Source: Lachnospiraceae bacterium (GTDB lineage: Bacteria > Bacillota > Clostridia > Lachnospirales > Lachnospiraceae). From it: a stretch of 64,000 bases of DNA. Within the stretch, counting starts at the first letter, position 1; the number at the start of each line of letters is the position of its first letter. This document shows positions 25,789 through 33,311 of the stretch, piece after piece. Below the pieces are notes generated by a model. It saw only the letters and a list, made by a program, of their open reading frames with translations. It was not told where the DNA came from and did not search any database. The stretch covers positions 124,001 to 188,000 of the forward strand of contig CAJTHM010000008.1 in assembly GCA_910576125.1 (NCBI GenBank), given 5' to 3'. The position numbers and the translations under genes were made by a program.

Positions 25789-26100
25789 ATGGCATTTGGA
25801 TCAATTGAACTGACAACGATATCCAGGGCGCAGGATTACACCACAATCAAGCATAATGAAGATAACAAGGTAAATGTGGATCAGGCGAATTTCAGCGAAC
25901 AGTTCCAGAAGACCACAGAGCAGAATATACGCGGTGTACACCAGAGCGATGATACCCAGTGGCATGAGAACAAGCCTGATGCCAAGGAAAAGGGAAATAA
26001 TAAGTATAGCGGGGACGGCGGAAGACGGCGGAAGAAACAACAGGCTGCCCAGGAGCGTGTCGTACCGAAAGGGAGCGGGGGCTTTGATATAAAGATATAA
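25789..26100 (+). CDS. Small uncharacterised flagellar-operon protein
   Basis: 103 aa, soluble, hydrophilic. The N-terminal third is ordered-looking (FGSIELTTISRAQDYTTIK). The C-terminal half is disordered and basic (DGGRRRKKQQ), then ends GGFDIKI. No Cys, no membrane segment, no family I can name. GGAAGGAGG gives a strong start. It is placed between fapA-like and a SwrB-position gene in a compact operon, so a motility role is likely but undefined. Confidence 0.72.
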   Translation: MAFGSIELTTISRAQDYTTIKHNEDNKVNVDQANFSEQFQKTTEQNIRGVHQSDDTQWHENKPDAKEKGNNKYSGDGGRRRKKQQAAQERVVPKGSGGFDIKI

Positions 26101-26141
26101 TCCCGGAAGACAAATATGCAGATTAGAATGGACGGACAAAA

Positions 26142-26843
26142 ATGGATATAATGGAAATTATCCTTTTGATTGCGGGAGGGGTCATTTTTACGCTGAGTTT
26201 CTTTATCCCGGACAAAAAAGGGGCATCCGCTGACGTACTCACGGAGGAAGATATCAGGAAAATGATAGACCGGGAGCTTGTGGCGGTGCGCAGCCACCTG
26301 GACGACGCGGTGGAGGAATCGGTATCCGATGCCATGGAGAAGACTGAGCGCTCTCTGGAGCGGATTTCCAATGAAAAAATTATGGCTGTCAACGAGTATT
26401 CCGACACTGTGCTGACAGAAATCCACAAAAACCATGAGGAGGTCATGTTTCTCTACGATATGCTCAACAACAAGCATACCAGCCTGAAGAACACGGTGAT
26501 GGAGGTGAACCGCGCCGCAAAAGAAGCGGAGGAGGCGATAACTGCTCTGAAGCGTCAGGTGACGGAGACGGTAGACACGGATTCTGATTATAGGGCGGAG
26601 AGCCTGCAGACAGCAGAGTATGGGAAAACCAGTCCGGAGACAGAGGATGCGGAGGAGTTGACAGAGGAAACGGTGGTCTTTTCCGAAACAGATGATTCTC
26701 TGGAAGAAAGCGGTTTCGTGAGCAATAAGGAAAAAATCAGGGAGCTCTACCGAAAGGGAAAACCCCTGGCGGATATCGCCAGAGAGCTGGAGCTGGGTGT
26801 AGGAGAAGTAAAGCTGGTGATTGATTTATACCAGAACCGATAG
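26142..26843 (+). CDS. DUF6115-like membrane-anchored protein at the swrB position
   Basis: 233 aa. An N-terminal membrane helix (about 2-20) is followed by long charged helices (40-150, likely coiled coil) and an acidic linker. The C-terminal ~40 residues resemble a helix-turn-helix (IRELYRKGKPLADIARELEL). B. subtilis swrB, between sigD and rpsB, encodes a similarly built single-helix protein that promotes export-gate activation. SwrB equivalence here is inferred from layout and position, not from close similarity. The start has only a weak ribosome binding site. Confidence 0.65.
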   Translation: MDIMEIILLIAGGVIFTLSFFIPDKKGASADVLTEEDIRKMIDRELVAVRSHLDDAVEESVSDAMEKTERSLERISNEKIMAVNEYSDTVLTEIHKNHEEVMFLYDMLNNKHTSLKNTVMEVNRAAKEAEEAITALKRQVTETVDTDSDYRAESLQTAEYGKTSPETEDAEELTEETVVFSETDDSLEESGFVSNKEKIRELYRKGKPLADIARELELGVGEVKLVIDLYQNR

Positions 26844-26857
26844 AAATGAGGAAATAA

Positions 26858-27484
26858 GTGAAACTGAGATATCAAATGCGGGGATTGGGAATTGGAATCA
26901 TCGTGACCTCTCTGCTGATGGGAGTGGTCAAAGGGGAAAAGGTGCCTTTAAGCGATGCTGAGATAAAAGTCAGGGCAATGGAGCTTGGGATGGTAGAGAG
27001 CGATTCTTTAAGGCTGTCGGACATCCCCGATATGTCGGCGCCACCTGAGGAGCGGCAGCCTGATGCGGAAGACGGAGCTTTTGGAGGGACTAGTGCTGTG
27101 TCTGAGGAGGAAGCCGGCCTGGACGATGTGGAAAGCACGGAGGGGGAGGGGGCTTCCGAGCCTGAAGATGCCCGGGGAGACAAGGCTGGCGATATGCCGG
27201 ATACGGATGATGGAGAAGCCGATCCGATGCCTGCTGGAAATGATGGACAGTCAAGTAGCACTGCGGCTGAGGGAGACATCATCACTGTGGTCATCGAGGA
27301 GGGAGTCACCTCTTATAGTGTGTGCCAGCTTCTGGAGGAGCTGGGGCTGGTGGAGGACGCGGACAGCCTTGATTATTACATCTGCTCCAACAGCTATTCC
27401 AGAATCATTCAGGAGGGTACCTATGAGATTGCCAAAGGCACTGACGAGGAGGAAATCGTAAGGATTATCATGGGAAATAAATGA
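26858..27484 (+). CDS. MltG/YceG-like secreted protein, uncharacterised
   Basis: 208 aa from GTG 26858 (GAGGAA five bases upstream). A single hydrophobic N-terminal segment (about 9-24) acts as anchor or signal, followed by an acidic, Ser/Gly/Asp-rich linker (about 50-145). The C-terminal ~65 residues (VIEEGVTSYSVCQLLEELG, then YEIAKGTDEEEIVRIIMG) resemble the LysM-like part of the YceG/MltG lytic transglycosylase family, without its catalytic domain. It probably binds the cell wall. It is the last gene of the flagellar unit before the rpsB promoter. Confidence 0.65.
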   Translation: MKLRYQMRGLGIGIIVTSLLMGVVKGEKVPLSDAEIKVRAMELGMVESDSLRLSDIPDMSAPPEERQPDAEDGAFGGTSAVSEEEAGLDDVESTEGEGASEPEDARGDKAGDMPDTDDGEADPMPAGNDGQSSSTAAEGDIITVVIEEGVTSYSVCQLLEELGLVEDADSLDYYICSNSYSRIIQEGTYEIAKGTDEEEIVRIIMGNK

Positions 27485-27506
27485 ACCGAAAATCGTTATA
27501 TTTTGG

Positions 27507-27544
27507 CAATACCTCTTGCACGGCAGGAGGTATTGTGTTATAAT
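27507..27544 (+). promoter_or_regulatory. rpsB promoter with inverted repeat around its -35
   Basis: TTGCAC (27516-27521), 17 bases, TATAAT (27539-27544): a strong sigma-A promoter. CAATACCTC (27507-27515) and GAGGTATTG (27527-27535) form a perfect 9-bp inverted repeat whose loop contains the -35. The repeat would fold in read-through RNA from the flagellar operon but not in RNA started here. It could act as a roadblock or operator. No T run follows. Confidence 0.75.
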
Positions 27545-27551
27545 GCAGAAT

Positions 27552-27722
27552 GTTGGAAAGTGCGTAGCTGCGCTTTTGAAACTGCCTGAAAGGCAAAAAA
27601 CACGCAGACCGATTCGGCAATGGTGCTCTTTTCAGAAGGGTAGTTGCCGGAGACAGTCGGATTAAAACGCGAATCCGGCGGGGAGGCCATGCGGAAGAAA
27701 ACAACCAAACGGAGGTAAGGAC
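27552..27722 (+). promoter_or_regulatory. Folded 5' leader of rpsB
   Basis: About 170 bases of untranslated leader with several stems: TGCCT/AGGCA around 27580-27595, CGGCAA/TTGCCG nested within CCGA/TCGG (about 27610-27661), and CGGATT/AATCCG (about 27658-27680). Ribosomal protein S2 messages commonly carry autoregulatory leaders, and this is likely one. I did not match it to a named Rfam leader. Confidence 0.5.
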
Positions 27723-28484
27723 ATGAGCGTTATTTCAATGAAACAGCTGCTTGAAGCAGGCGTCCATTTCGGACATCAGACCAGAAGATGGAACCCTAAG
27801 ATGGCTCCCTACATCTTCACAGAGAGGAACGGCATCCACATCATCGATCTGCAGAAATCTGTGGGAAAGGTGGACGAGGCCTACAGGGCAGTGTCTGAAA
27901 TCGCTGCACAGGGCGGCACCATTCTGTTCGTAGGAACCAAGAAGCAGGCCCAGGACGCTGTAAAGACCGAGGCGGAGCGCTGCGGCATGTATTATGTGAA
28001 CGAGAGATGGCTGGGCGGCATGCTGACCAACTTCAAGACCATCCAGTCCCGTATCGGCAGGCTTCACGCCATCGAGAAGATGTCTGAGGACGGAACTTTC
28101 GACGTGCTTCCCAAGAAAGAAGTCATTAAGCTGAAGAAAGAGTGGGAGAAGCTGGAGAAGAACCTGGGCGGTATCAGGAACATGACCAGAGTGCCTGACG
28201 CTATTTTCGTAGTAGACCCCAAGAAAGAGAGAATATGTGTGCAGGAGGCCCATGCACTGGGTATCACTCTGATTGGTATCGGCGATACCAATTGCGATCC
28301 TGAGGAGTTGGATTACATCATTCCCGGAAATGATGACGCAATCAGGGCTGTAAAGCTGATTGTCTCCAAGATGGCGGACGCTGTCATCGAGGCGAATCAG
28401 GGCGAGGCTGTCTACACCGAGGAGGAAGCTGCAGCAGAAGCTGGCGCTGCCGAGGATATCGAGGAGATAGCCGCAGCAGAATAA
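27723..28484 (+). CDS. rpsB: 30S ribosomal protein S2
   Basis: 253 aa. The S2 signature segments are clear ([22 protein letters not shown] at the start in parts, [12 protein letters not shown], and [13 protein letters not shown]). An acidic Glu/Ala-rich tail closes the protein, typical of Clostridia. GGAGGTAAGG precedes the ATG. Forms the usual two-gene operon with tsf, driven by its own promoter, immediately after the flagellar operon as in B. subtilis. Confidence 0.98.
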   Translation: MSVISMKQLLEAGVHFGHQTRRWNPKMAPYIFTERNGIHIIDLQKSVGKVDEAYRAVSEIAAQGGTILFVGTKKQAQDAVKTEAERCGMYYVNERWLGGMLTNFKTIQSRIGRLHAIEKMSEDGTFDVLPKKEVIKLKKEWEKLEKNLGGIRNMTRVPDAIFVVDPKKERICVQEAHALGITLIGIGDTNCDPEELDYIIPGNDDAIRAVKLIVSKMADAVIEANQGEAVYTEEEAAAEAGAAEDIEEIAAAE

Positions 28485-28532
28485 AGCTTTGGGCAGGACT
28501 GAAATATGAGATGAAACAGGAGGATGATATAA

Positions 28533-29474
28533 ATGGCAGAGATTACTGCTGCAATGGTCAAGGAACTGCGTGAGCAGACCGGCGCCGGCATGATGGATTG
28601 TAAGAAGGCTCTGAATGAGACCAATGGAAATATGGAAGAGGCCGTGGAGGTTCTGAGAAAGAGCGGACAGGCCAAAGCTGTGAAGAAAGAGAGCAGGATT
28701 GCGGCTGAGGGTATCTGCCGCATCGCCACTGAAGGCGACACGAAAGCCGCAGTGGTGGAGGTGAACTCCGAGACTGACTTCGTGGCAAAGAACGAGACTT
28801 TCCAGCAGTTTGTGGAGGCGGTGGCTAAGCAGGCTGTGAATACAGGGGTGTCCGACATCGAAGCTTTCCTGGAGGAGGCATGGATTGAGGACAGCGCCAA
28901 GAAAGTGAAAGAGGCTCTGGTAGATAAGATTGCCGTTATCGGCGAGAAACTGAGCATCAGGAGATTCGAGAAGGTAGTGGCAGCGGATGGCTGTGTAGCT
29001 ACTTATGTACATGGTGGTGGACGGATCGGCGTTATCATTGAGGCGAAGACTGATGTGGTGAATGATGCTGTGAAAGAAGCCCTGACGAATCTTGCCATGC
29101 AGGTGGCTGCTCTGAATCCCAAGTACGTGGCTACTTCAGATGTGTCTGAGGAATACAAGGCTCATGAGAAAGAAATCCTTGCAGCTCAGATTGCACAGGA
29201 TCCCAAGATGGCAGGCAAGCCTGAGAAGGTTATCGAGGGCGCTGTCATGGGCCGTCTGAACAAAGAGCTGAAGGAAGTATGTCTGTTGGAGCAGGTATAT
29301 GTAAAGGCTGAGGATGGCAAGCAGACCGTGGCGCAGTATGTGGCACAGGTAGCCAAGGAGAACGGCGCTGATTTGAGCATCAGCAGGTTCGTGCGTTTTG
29401 AGACTGGTGAGGGCATAGAGAAGAAGCAGGAGGATTTCGCTGCTGAGGTGGCGGCGCAGATGGGGGCTATGTAG
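28533..29474 (+). CDS. tsf: Elongation factor Ts
   Basis: Nucleotide exchange factor for EF-Tu, 313 aa. The N-terminal UBA-like domain with LREQTGAGMMDCKKAL is present, then VEVNSETDFVAKNETF and the core and C-terminal repeats (AQFVRFETGEG-type end). ACAGGAGGATG precedes the ATG. A strong terminator follows 144 bases later. Confidence 0.98.
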   Translation: MAEITAAMVKELREQTGAGMMDCKKALNETNGNMEEAVEVLRKSGQAKAVKKESRIAAEGICRIATEGDTKAAVVEVNSETDFVAKNETFQQFVEAVAKQAVNTGVSDIEAFLEEAWIEDSAKKVKEALVDKIAVIGEKLSIRRFEKVVAADGCVATYVHGGGRIGVIIEAKTDVVNDAVKEALTNLAMQVAALNPKYVATSDVSEEYKAHEKEILAAQIAQDPKMAGKPEKVIEGAVMGRLNKELKEVCLLEQVYVKAEDGKQTVAQYVAQVAKENGADLSISRFVRFETGEGIEKKQEDFAAEVAAQMGAM

Positions 29475-29484
29475 TATAGCCAGT

Positions 29485-29604
29485 TAAAATTTTAGGCGTT
29501 AGTCAACATATGTGTTGGTGCAGCCTGAAAGTGCCATAAACACAGTATTCTGATACAGCCAAAACCAGGAAACCAACACAGTTATTGACTAACACCAAAT
29601 TTTA
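29485..29604. repeat. Long imperfect inverted repeat after tsf
   Basis: The arms of about 35 bases are nearly complementary: the left arm contains GTTAGTCAA (29498-29506) and TGTGTTGGT (29511-29519), the right arm ACCAACACA (29572-29580) and TTGACTAAC (29585-29593), with TAAAAT/ATTTTA at the outer ends. The loop is about 52 bases. It looks like a MITE-like element or a structured 3' RNA. A proper terminator follows immediately. Confidence 0.6.
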
Positions 29605-29617
29605 TGGCAAGTTTTGA

Positions 29618-29652
29618 AGAGCTTCAGAGAAATCTGGGGCTCTTTTTCTTTT
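29618..29652 (+). terminator. Rho-independent terminator of rpsB-tsf
   Basis: AGAGCTTCAGA (29618-29628) pairs over 11 bp with TCTGGGGCTCT (29633-29643) around a GAAA loop, followed by TTTTCTTTT. A textbook intrinsic terminator for the rpsB-tsf operon. Confidence 0.9.
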
Positions 29653-29839
29653 CTGAAACAGGGAATTTGGATTGCAACATATGGATATGTTTTTGTAAAG
29701 TAGTTTAAAAACAAACTGTTTTGATTGAAATATAAACGGTGAGGCAACATGAAATTAAAAATATCCAGTATTCACAATGGAACATGCAAATCAATACTAT
29801 GATAACATTGTATTTTGAGGATTTATATTTCCCGACCAT
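29653..29839. other. AT-rich spacer, no gene seen
   Basis: Base composition becomes visibly more AT-rich here than in the flagellar and ribosomal genes. Only a 17-codon frame starting near 29749 is present, which I do not regard as a gene. This appears to be the left border of the accessory island. Confidence 0.4.
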
Positions 29840-30055
29840 ATGTCACATATTCTGCAGCTGATGCTTTTGGGCAGATATGCAGCCGAAGGTGGTGCAGAGC
29901 ATCATGGAGATTAACATTACAGTATAACGATTGACATTGATACTCATGTGGCGGATGAGAAGTATCAGGGGGAAATTGGGAAGTTTGGAAAGGCTATGGA
30001 GGTTGCTGAATTGGGAGAAATGGATAATTCCGGGATGGTGCAGACACTTCAGTGA
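29840..30055 (+). pseudogene. Broken small ORF of unknown function
   Basis: Reading from ATG 29840 gives MSHILQLMLLGRYAAEGGAEHHGD, a TAA stop, then in the same frame HYSITIDIDTHVADEKY and on to a stop at 30053-30055. The two parts read as one continuous protein-like sequence of about 71 residues interrupted by a single nonsense codon, where TAT or TAC would restore it. No family recognised. Lies at the left side of the decaying island. Confidence 0.4.
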
Positions 30056-30208
30056 GGTGCATATATTAAAATAGTAAATAATTGCAAAGTGACAGCAGAT
30101 GATTCAGAATCTGAAAATTGCATAAACTGATTGAAAAAAGAGTCCGGAGATGATAAGATAAGAATAAAAACAGGAAAACAAGTGTTTGGTTGAAGAGGAG
30201 GCGATAGA

Positions 30209-30388
30209 ATGGCTACATCCAGTATACTGACCAATGTAAAGATTACTGATCCGAAAAAAATTGAATCCTTTATCAAGGCTCTTGATGCTTCGGCAGATGA
30301 TCCCAAAAGAGAGCCATCCGCACAGGTGAGCCGCCAGATGACAAATATAGATGAGATACGGAGATTGATGTCCAAGTGGGTTCGATAA
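30209..30388 (+). CDS. Small antitoxin-like protein (59 aa)
   Basis: A short hydrophilic protein, ATG at 30209 with GAGGAGG seven bases upstream. It starts MATSSILTNVKITDPKKIE and contains FIKALDASADDPKREP, a pattern I associate with small genes next to GNAT-type acetyltransferase genes in Clostridia. It ends one base before such a gene (broken here). Toxin-antitoxin-like function is a guess from this arrangement; no DNA-binding motif is visible. Confidence 0.55.
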   Translation: MATSSILTNVKITDPKKIESFIKALDASADDPKREPSAQVSRQMTNIDEIRRLMSKWVR

Positions 30389-30389
30389 A

Positions 30390-30877
30390 ATGAAGGAATA
30401 TACAGTAGTCAATATATTGGATATGCTGGAAGCAATCGGAGAGGAGAACTTAAGTGCAATTCTCTCCGATTTTTCTTGTCCGAGATTGCAGCAATCTTTA
30501 CTTTAACCCATAAGGCAGTAGAAATTGGAAATGCAGATATTTCTTCGACGATGAGAAGAAAACTGTCCAGATATGCACAGTTGGATGGAAATACAAACTC
30601 CTACACAGTGTCCGCCTTTTTAATCGCGCAGTTTGGGAAAAATTATGGATTTAAAGGGAATCTGGAATTGTCCGGAAATGCTTTGATGGATGATGCGTTT
30701 GAAATATTGGGGCGAGTCCAGAGAGACATAGGTGGGGGAATCGTGTATTTGGAATGCGAGGACCGACCGAAGCTTTTGGGATTTTATCAGAATGACAAAA
30801 ATCGGTTTAAGATTTTTGGGGAGAGGTATTCGGATGTGGATCAGACAAAGTACGTTCAATTGTTGAAATTGTTTTAA
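30390..30877 (+). pseudogene. GNAT-like acetyltransferase, internal deletion and frameshift
   Basis: The first 38 codons from ATG 30390 (MKEYTVVNILDMLEAIGEEN...) run into a stop at about 30507. A second frame that is open from about 30476 gives the C-terminal part (FTLTHKAVEIGNADISSTM, then SRYAQLDGN, YGFKGNLELSGNALMDDAFE, GRVQRDIGGGIVYLEC). The halves join at SDFSC near 30478, where a central segment of roughly 50-60 residues, including acetyl-CoA binding parts, appears to be missing. Both halves look like one acetyltransferase-like protein, so the gene is dead. Confidence 0.65.
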
Positions 30878-30970
30878 GCAGCAGAGTAGACATATCATGA
30901 AAATAAAGCTGGCCGATAGTGTTATAAATTTCGTGCATGTTGCAGTAAAAGACATTGATTGAGGTTGATA

Positions 30971-31060
30971 ATGGATTTGATTGAATCTTTGAAGCTGACG
31001 GCCGAACAGGCAATGGAGGCGTTGAAGGTGCCGGAAGCGGAAAAAATTAACCACAATTAA
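30971..31060 (+). pseudogene. 29-codon gene fragment fused to the PBP junction
   Basis: ATG 30971 gives a short peptide (LIESLKLTAEQAMEALKVPE) resembling the C-terminal tails of Lachnospiraceae proteins of the AEQAMEALxVP type. It breaks off at about 31044, exactly where the penicillin-binding protein sequence begins in another frame, so it marks a deletion or recombination joint. Confidence 0.4.
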
Positions 31061-31082
31061 CTTATACGATGAAGAAAGAAAC

Positions 31083-32867
31083 GTGGTGAAGTATCAGACG
31101 GCATTTGATACTTCTGCAGGAAATATCAGTTTTGAAAACGAGGCATTTTTTCTGAAAAGAGAAGACGGCTACAAGTTGGCATGGAGCGATTCTCTGATTT
31201 ATCCGGGATTATCCTCCACGGACAGAGTAAGGGTTTCCACCACACAGGCCAAAAGAGGAGAAATATTAGACAGAAATGGCCGTGTCCTTGCAGGAGCAGG
31301 TGTTGCATCTTCCGTAGGAATTGTACCGGGAGAACTGGAGGACAGAGACAATGCGATAGGGCAGATAGCGGAGCTGCTTACAATGGAGCCGGAAGAAATA
31401 GAAAAGAAGTTATCGGCAAAGTGGGTAAAGGATGATTCTTTTGTTCCGGTCAAAACACTGCGAAAAGTGGAAGAAATAGAATTGATGTCATTAGAGCCGG
31501 ATGAAGAAGCGCTAAAAGAGCATGAAAGGCAACGGCGGCTGCTTGAGATACCGGGGGTAATGATTTCGGATATGGAAGTAAGGTCGTATCCCTTGAAAGA
31601 TGCGGGGGCGCATTTGGTCGGTTATGTTCAGAATGTGACAGCGGAGGATTTGGAAAAGCACGCAGGTGAAGGCTATACGGCAAGCAGTGTGATTGGAAGA
31701 AGCGGAGCAGAGGGATTGTTTGAGAGAGAATTAAAGGGGCAGAACGGGTGTCGTATTTATATTGTGGATTCGGATGGGAATGAAAAAGAAGAGCTTGCCC
31801 GCCGTATAGCAGAAAATGGACAAGACATAAAGCTGACAATAGATTCAGGACTTCAAAAGGCTTTATATGAACAGTTTCAGAGTGATAAAAGCTGTTCAGT
31901 GGCGATGAATCCATACACAGGGGAGGTGCTGGCATTGGTAAGCACACCCTCTTATGATGACAATGATTTTATTATGGGATTGTCCAGTGAAAAATGGACG
32001 GCATTGAATGAGGATGAAAATAAGCCAATGTATAATCGGTTCCGTCAGGCGTGGTGTCCAGGTTCTGTCTTTAAACCCATTATTGCGGCAATCGGTTTGG
32101 AGTCAGGGGCGATTGAACCCAATAAAGATTATGGGAATGTAGGATTAAGCTGGCAGAAAGACGCTTCATGGGGTTCATATTATGTGACAACCCTCCATGC
32201 TTATGATCCGGTTGTTCTAGAAAATGCTTTGATTTATTCTGATAACATTTACTTTGCAAAAGCGGCATTAAAAATCGGCGCAGAGGAAATGAAAAATTCC
32301 CTGTTAAGGCTGGGTTTTCGGGAAGAAATGCCCTTTGAAGTTGTAATGGCAGAATCACAGTATTCCAACACGGAAAATATTGAAACGGAGATACAACTGG
32401 CGGACAGCGGATACGGACAGGGACAGATTCTGGTTAATCCGCTCCACATGGCATGCATCTATACAGCCTTTTGCAATAAAGGAAATGTGGTAAAACCGTA
32501 TTTTGTTTATTGTCCAGATGCAGAGCCGGAATACTGGATTCCAAATGCTTTTTCTGAAAATACAACGAGCCTTGTGTTGGAGGGAAGCAAAAAGGTTATC
32601 AATGATCCACATGGAACGGGTTATGCAGCGCACCGGGAGGATGCTTTGTTGGCAGGGAAAACAGGAACGGCAGAAATCAAAGCCTCGAAAGAGGATACTT
32701 CCGGCACGGAGCTTGGATGGTTTGCTATTTTTACAGCAGAAAACACAGTGGAACATCCGATTTTGATTGTGAGCATGGTAGAAGATGTAAAGGAGAGAGG
32801 AGGTAGCGGCTATGTGGTGGGAAAAGAGAAAGAAGTTCTGGAAGGCTGGTTTGGCAAAAAAGAATAG
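31083..32867 (+). CDS. Class B penicillin-binding transpeptidase (MecA-like), N-terminally truncated
   Basis: 594 aa. It has the end of a MecA_N (NTF2-like) domain (YQTAFDTSAGNISFENEAFF), a dimerisation domain (about 55-270) and a transpeptidase domain with all motifs: SVFK (Ser328, Lys331), SDN (386-388) and KTGT (526-529). Low-affinity PBPs of this class resist beta-lactams. Homologues begin with a membrane anchor and about 100 more residues; here the open frame continues upstream (TINLYDEERNVV) only to about 31044, then meets an unrelated fragment. No signal or anchor remains, so export and function are doubtful. Confidence 0.8.
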   Translation: MVKYQTAFDTSAGNISFENEAFFLKREDGYKLAWSDSLIYPGLSSTDRVRVSTTQAKRGEILDRNGRVLAGAGVASSVGIVPGELEDRDNAIGQIAELLTMEPEEIEKKLSAKWVKDDSFVPVKTLRKVEEIELMSLEPDEEALKEHERQRRLLEIPGVMISDMEVRSYPLKDAGAHLVGYVQNVTAEDLEKHAGEGYTASSVIGRSGAEGLFERELKGQNGCRIYIVDSDGNEKEELARRIAENGQDIKLTIDSGLQKALYEQFQSDKSCSVAMNPYTGEVLALVSTPSYDDNDFIMGLSSEKWTALNEDENKPMYNRFRQAWCPGSVFKPIIAAIGLESGAIEPNKDYGNVGLSWQKDASWGSYYVTTLHAYDPVVLENALIYSDNIYFAKAALKIGAEEMKNSLLRLGFREEMPFEVVMAESQYSNTENIETEIQLADSGYGQGQILVNPLHMACIYTAFCNKGNVVKPYFVYCPDAEPEYWIPNAFSENTTSLVLEGSKKVINDPHGTGYAAHREDALLAGKTGTAEIKASKEDTSGTELGWFAIFTAENTVEHPILIVSMVEDVKERGGSGYVVGKEKEVLEGWFGKKE

Positions 32868-32878
32868 AAAGACATATT

Positions 32879-33222
32879 ATGAAAAGAGGAACAACTATTT
32901 TAAATTGGGATATTGGATATTTATATGCGCAGTTCTTTTAACGGGCTGTTCGAAAGAACGCAGTACAGAAGAAAGGATTGTTGTGGAAGATGTAAAAGAA
33001 GAAATGGAGGAAGAAAAAAAGAGCGGCAGGAAATGGGTTGTTGACGCATGGTTTACCGGATTTGCAGAAACCGCAGAGGGGAAGTTATATTTTTGCGTGC
33101 GTCTTGGAAGGACAGATGGTATGAACGTATCCAGTCCGTTGGCAAAGGAAATTGCGATTCATATTGTATCAGATTATAGCAATCATTTACCGGAATGTAT
33201 GTCGGCAGCGGTATCGGACTAA
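32879..33222 (+). pseudogene. Class D beta-lactamase remnant (frameshift plus internal deletion)
   Basis: ATG 32879 is followed by A4; one more A would give MKKRNNYFKLGYW and restore the frame of a lipoprotein signal (ICAVLLTGC). After about 50 residues the sequence jumps to a class D enzyme C-terminus (AWFTGFAETAEGKLYFCVRLGRT, SPLAKEIAIHIVSDY). The middle with the active-site Ser, SxV and KTG motifs is absent. A similar end is found in the neighbouring BlaR1 sensor domain. Order PBP, class D enzyme, convergent blaR1-blaI indicates a former beta-lactam resistance locus. Confidence 0.7.
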
Positions 33223-33280
33223 CAAAATATCCGTTTCGTTTTCTAAACGTTCCGGAGATTATAGATGTGAAACTTATCAG

Positions 33281-33311
33281 AAAAGAATGAGGAGCTGTCC
33301 GCCCCTCATTC
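33281..33311 (-). terminator. Terminator at the blaR1 3' end
   Basis: GAATGAGG (33285-33292) pairs with CCTCATTC (33304-33311). Read on the minus strand the stem is followed by TTTT, and outer TATCAG/CTGATA (33275-33280, 33312-33317) can extend it. The blaR1 stop codon lies in the stem. It separates the convergent beta-lactamase remnant and blaR1. Confidence 0.6.

Noticed and set aside
27735-29012. A 425-codon open frame on the minus strand opposite rpsB-tsf
   Set aside because: It is a shadow of the strongly biased codon use of two certain housekeeping genes; composition (His/Leu/Ser-rich) is typical of antisense frames.
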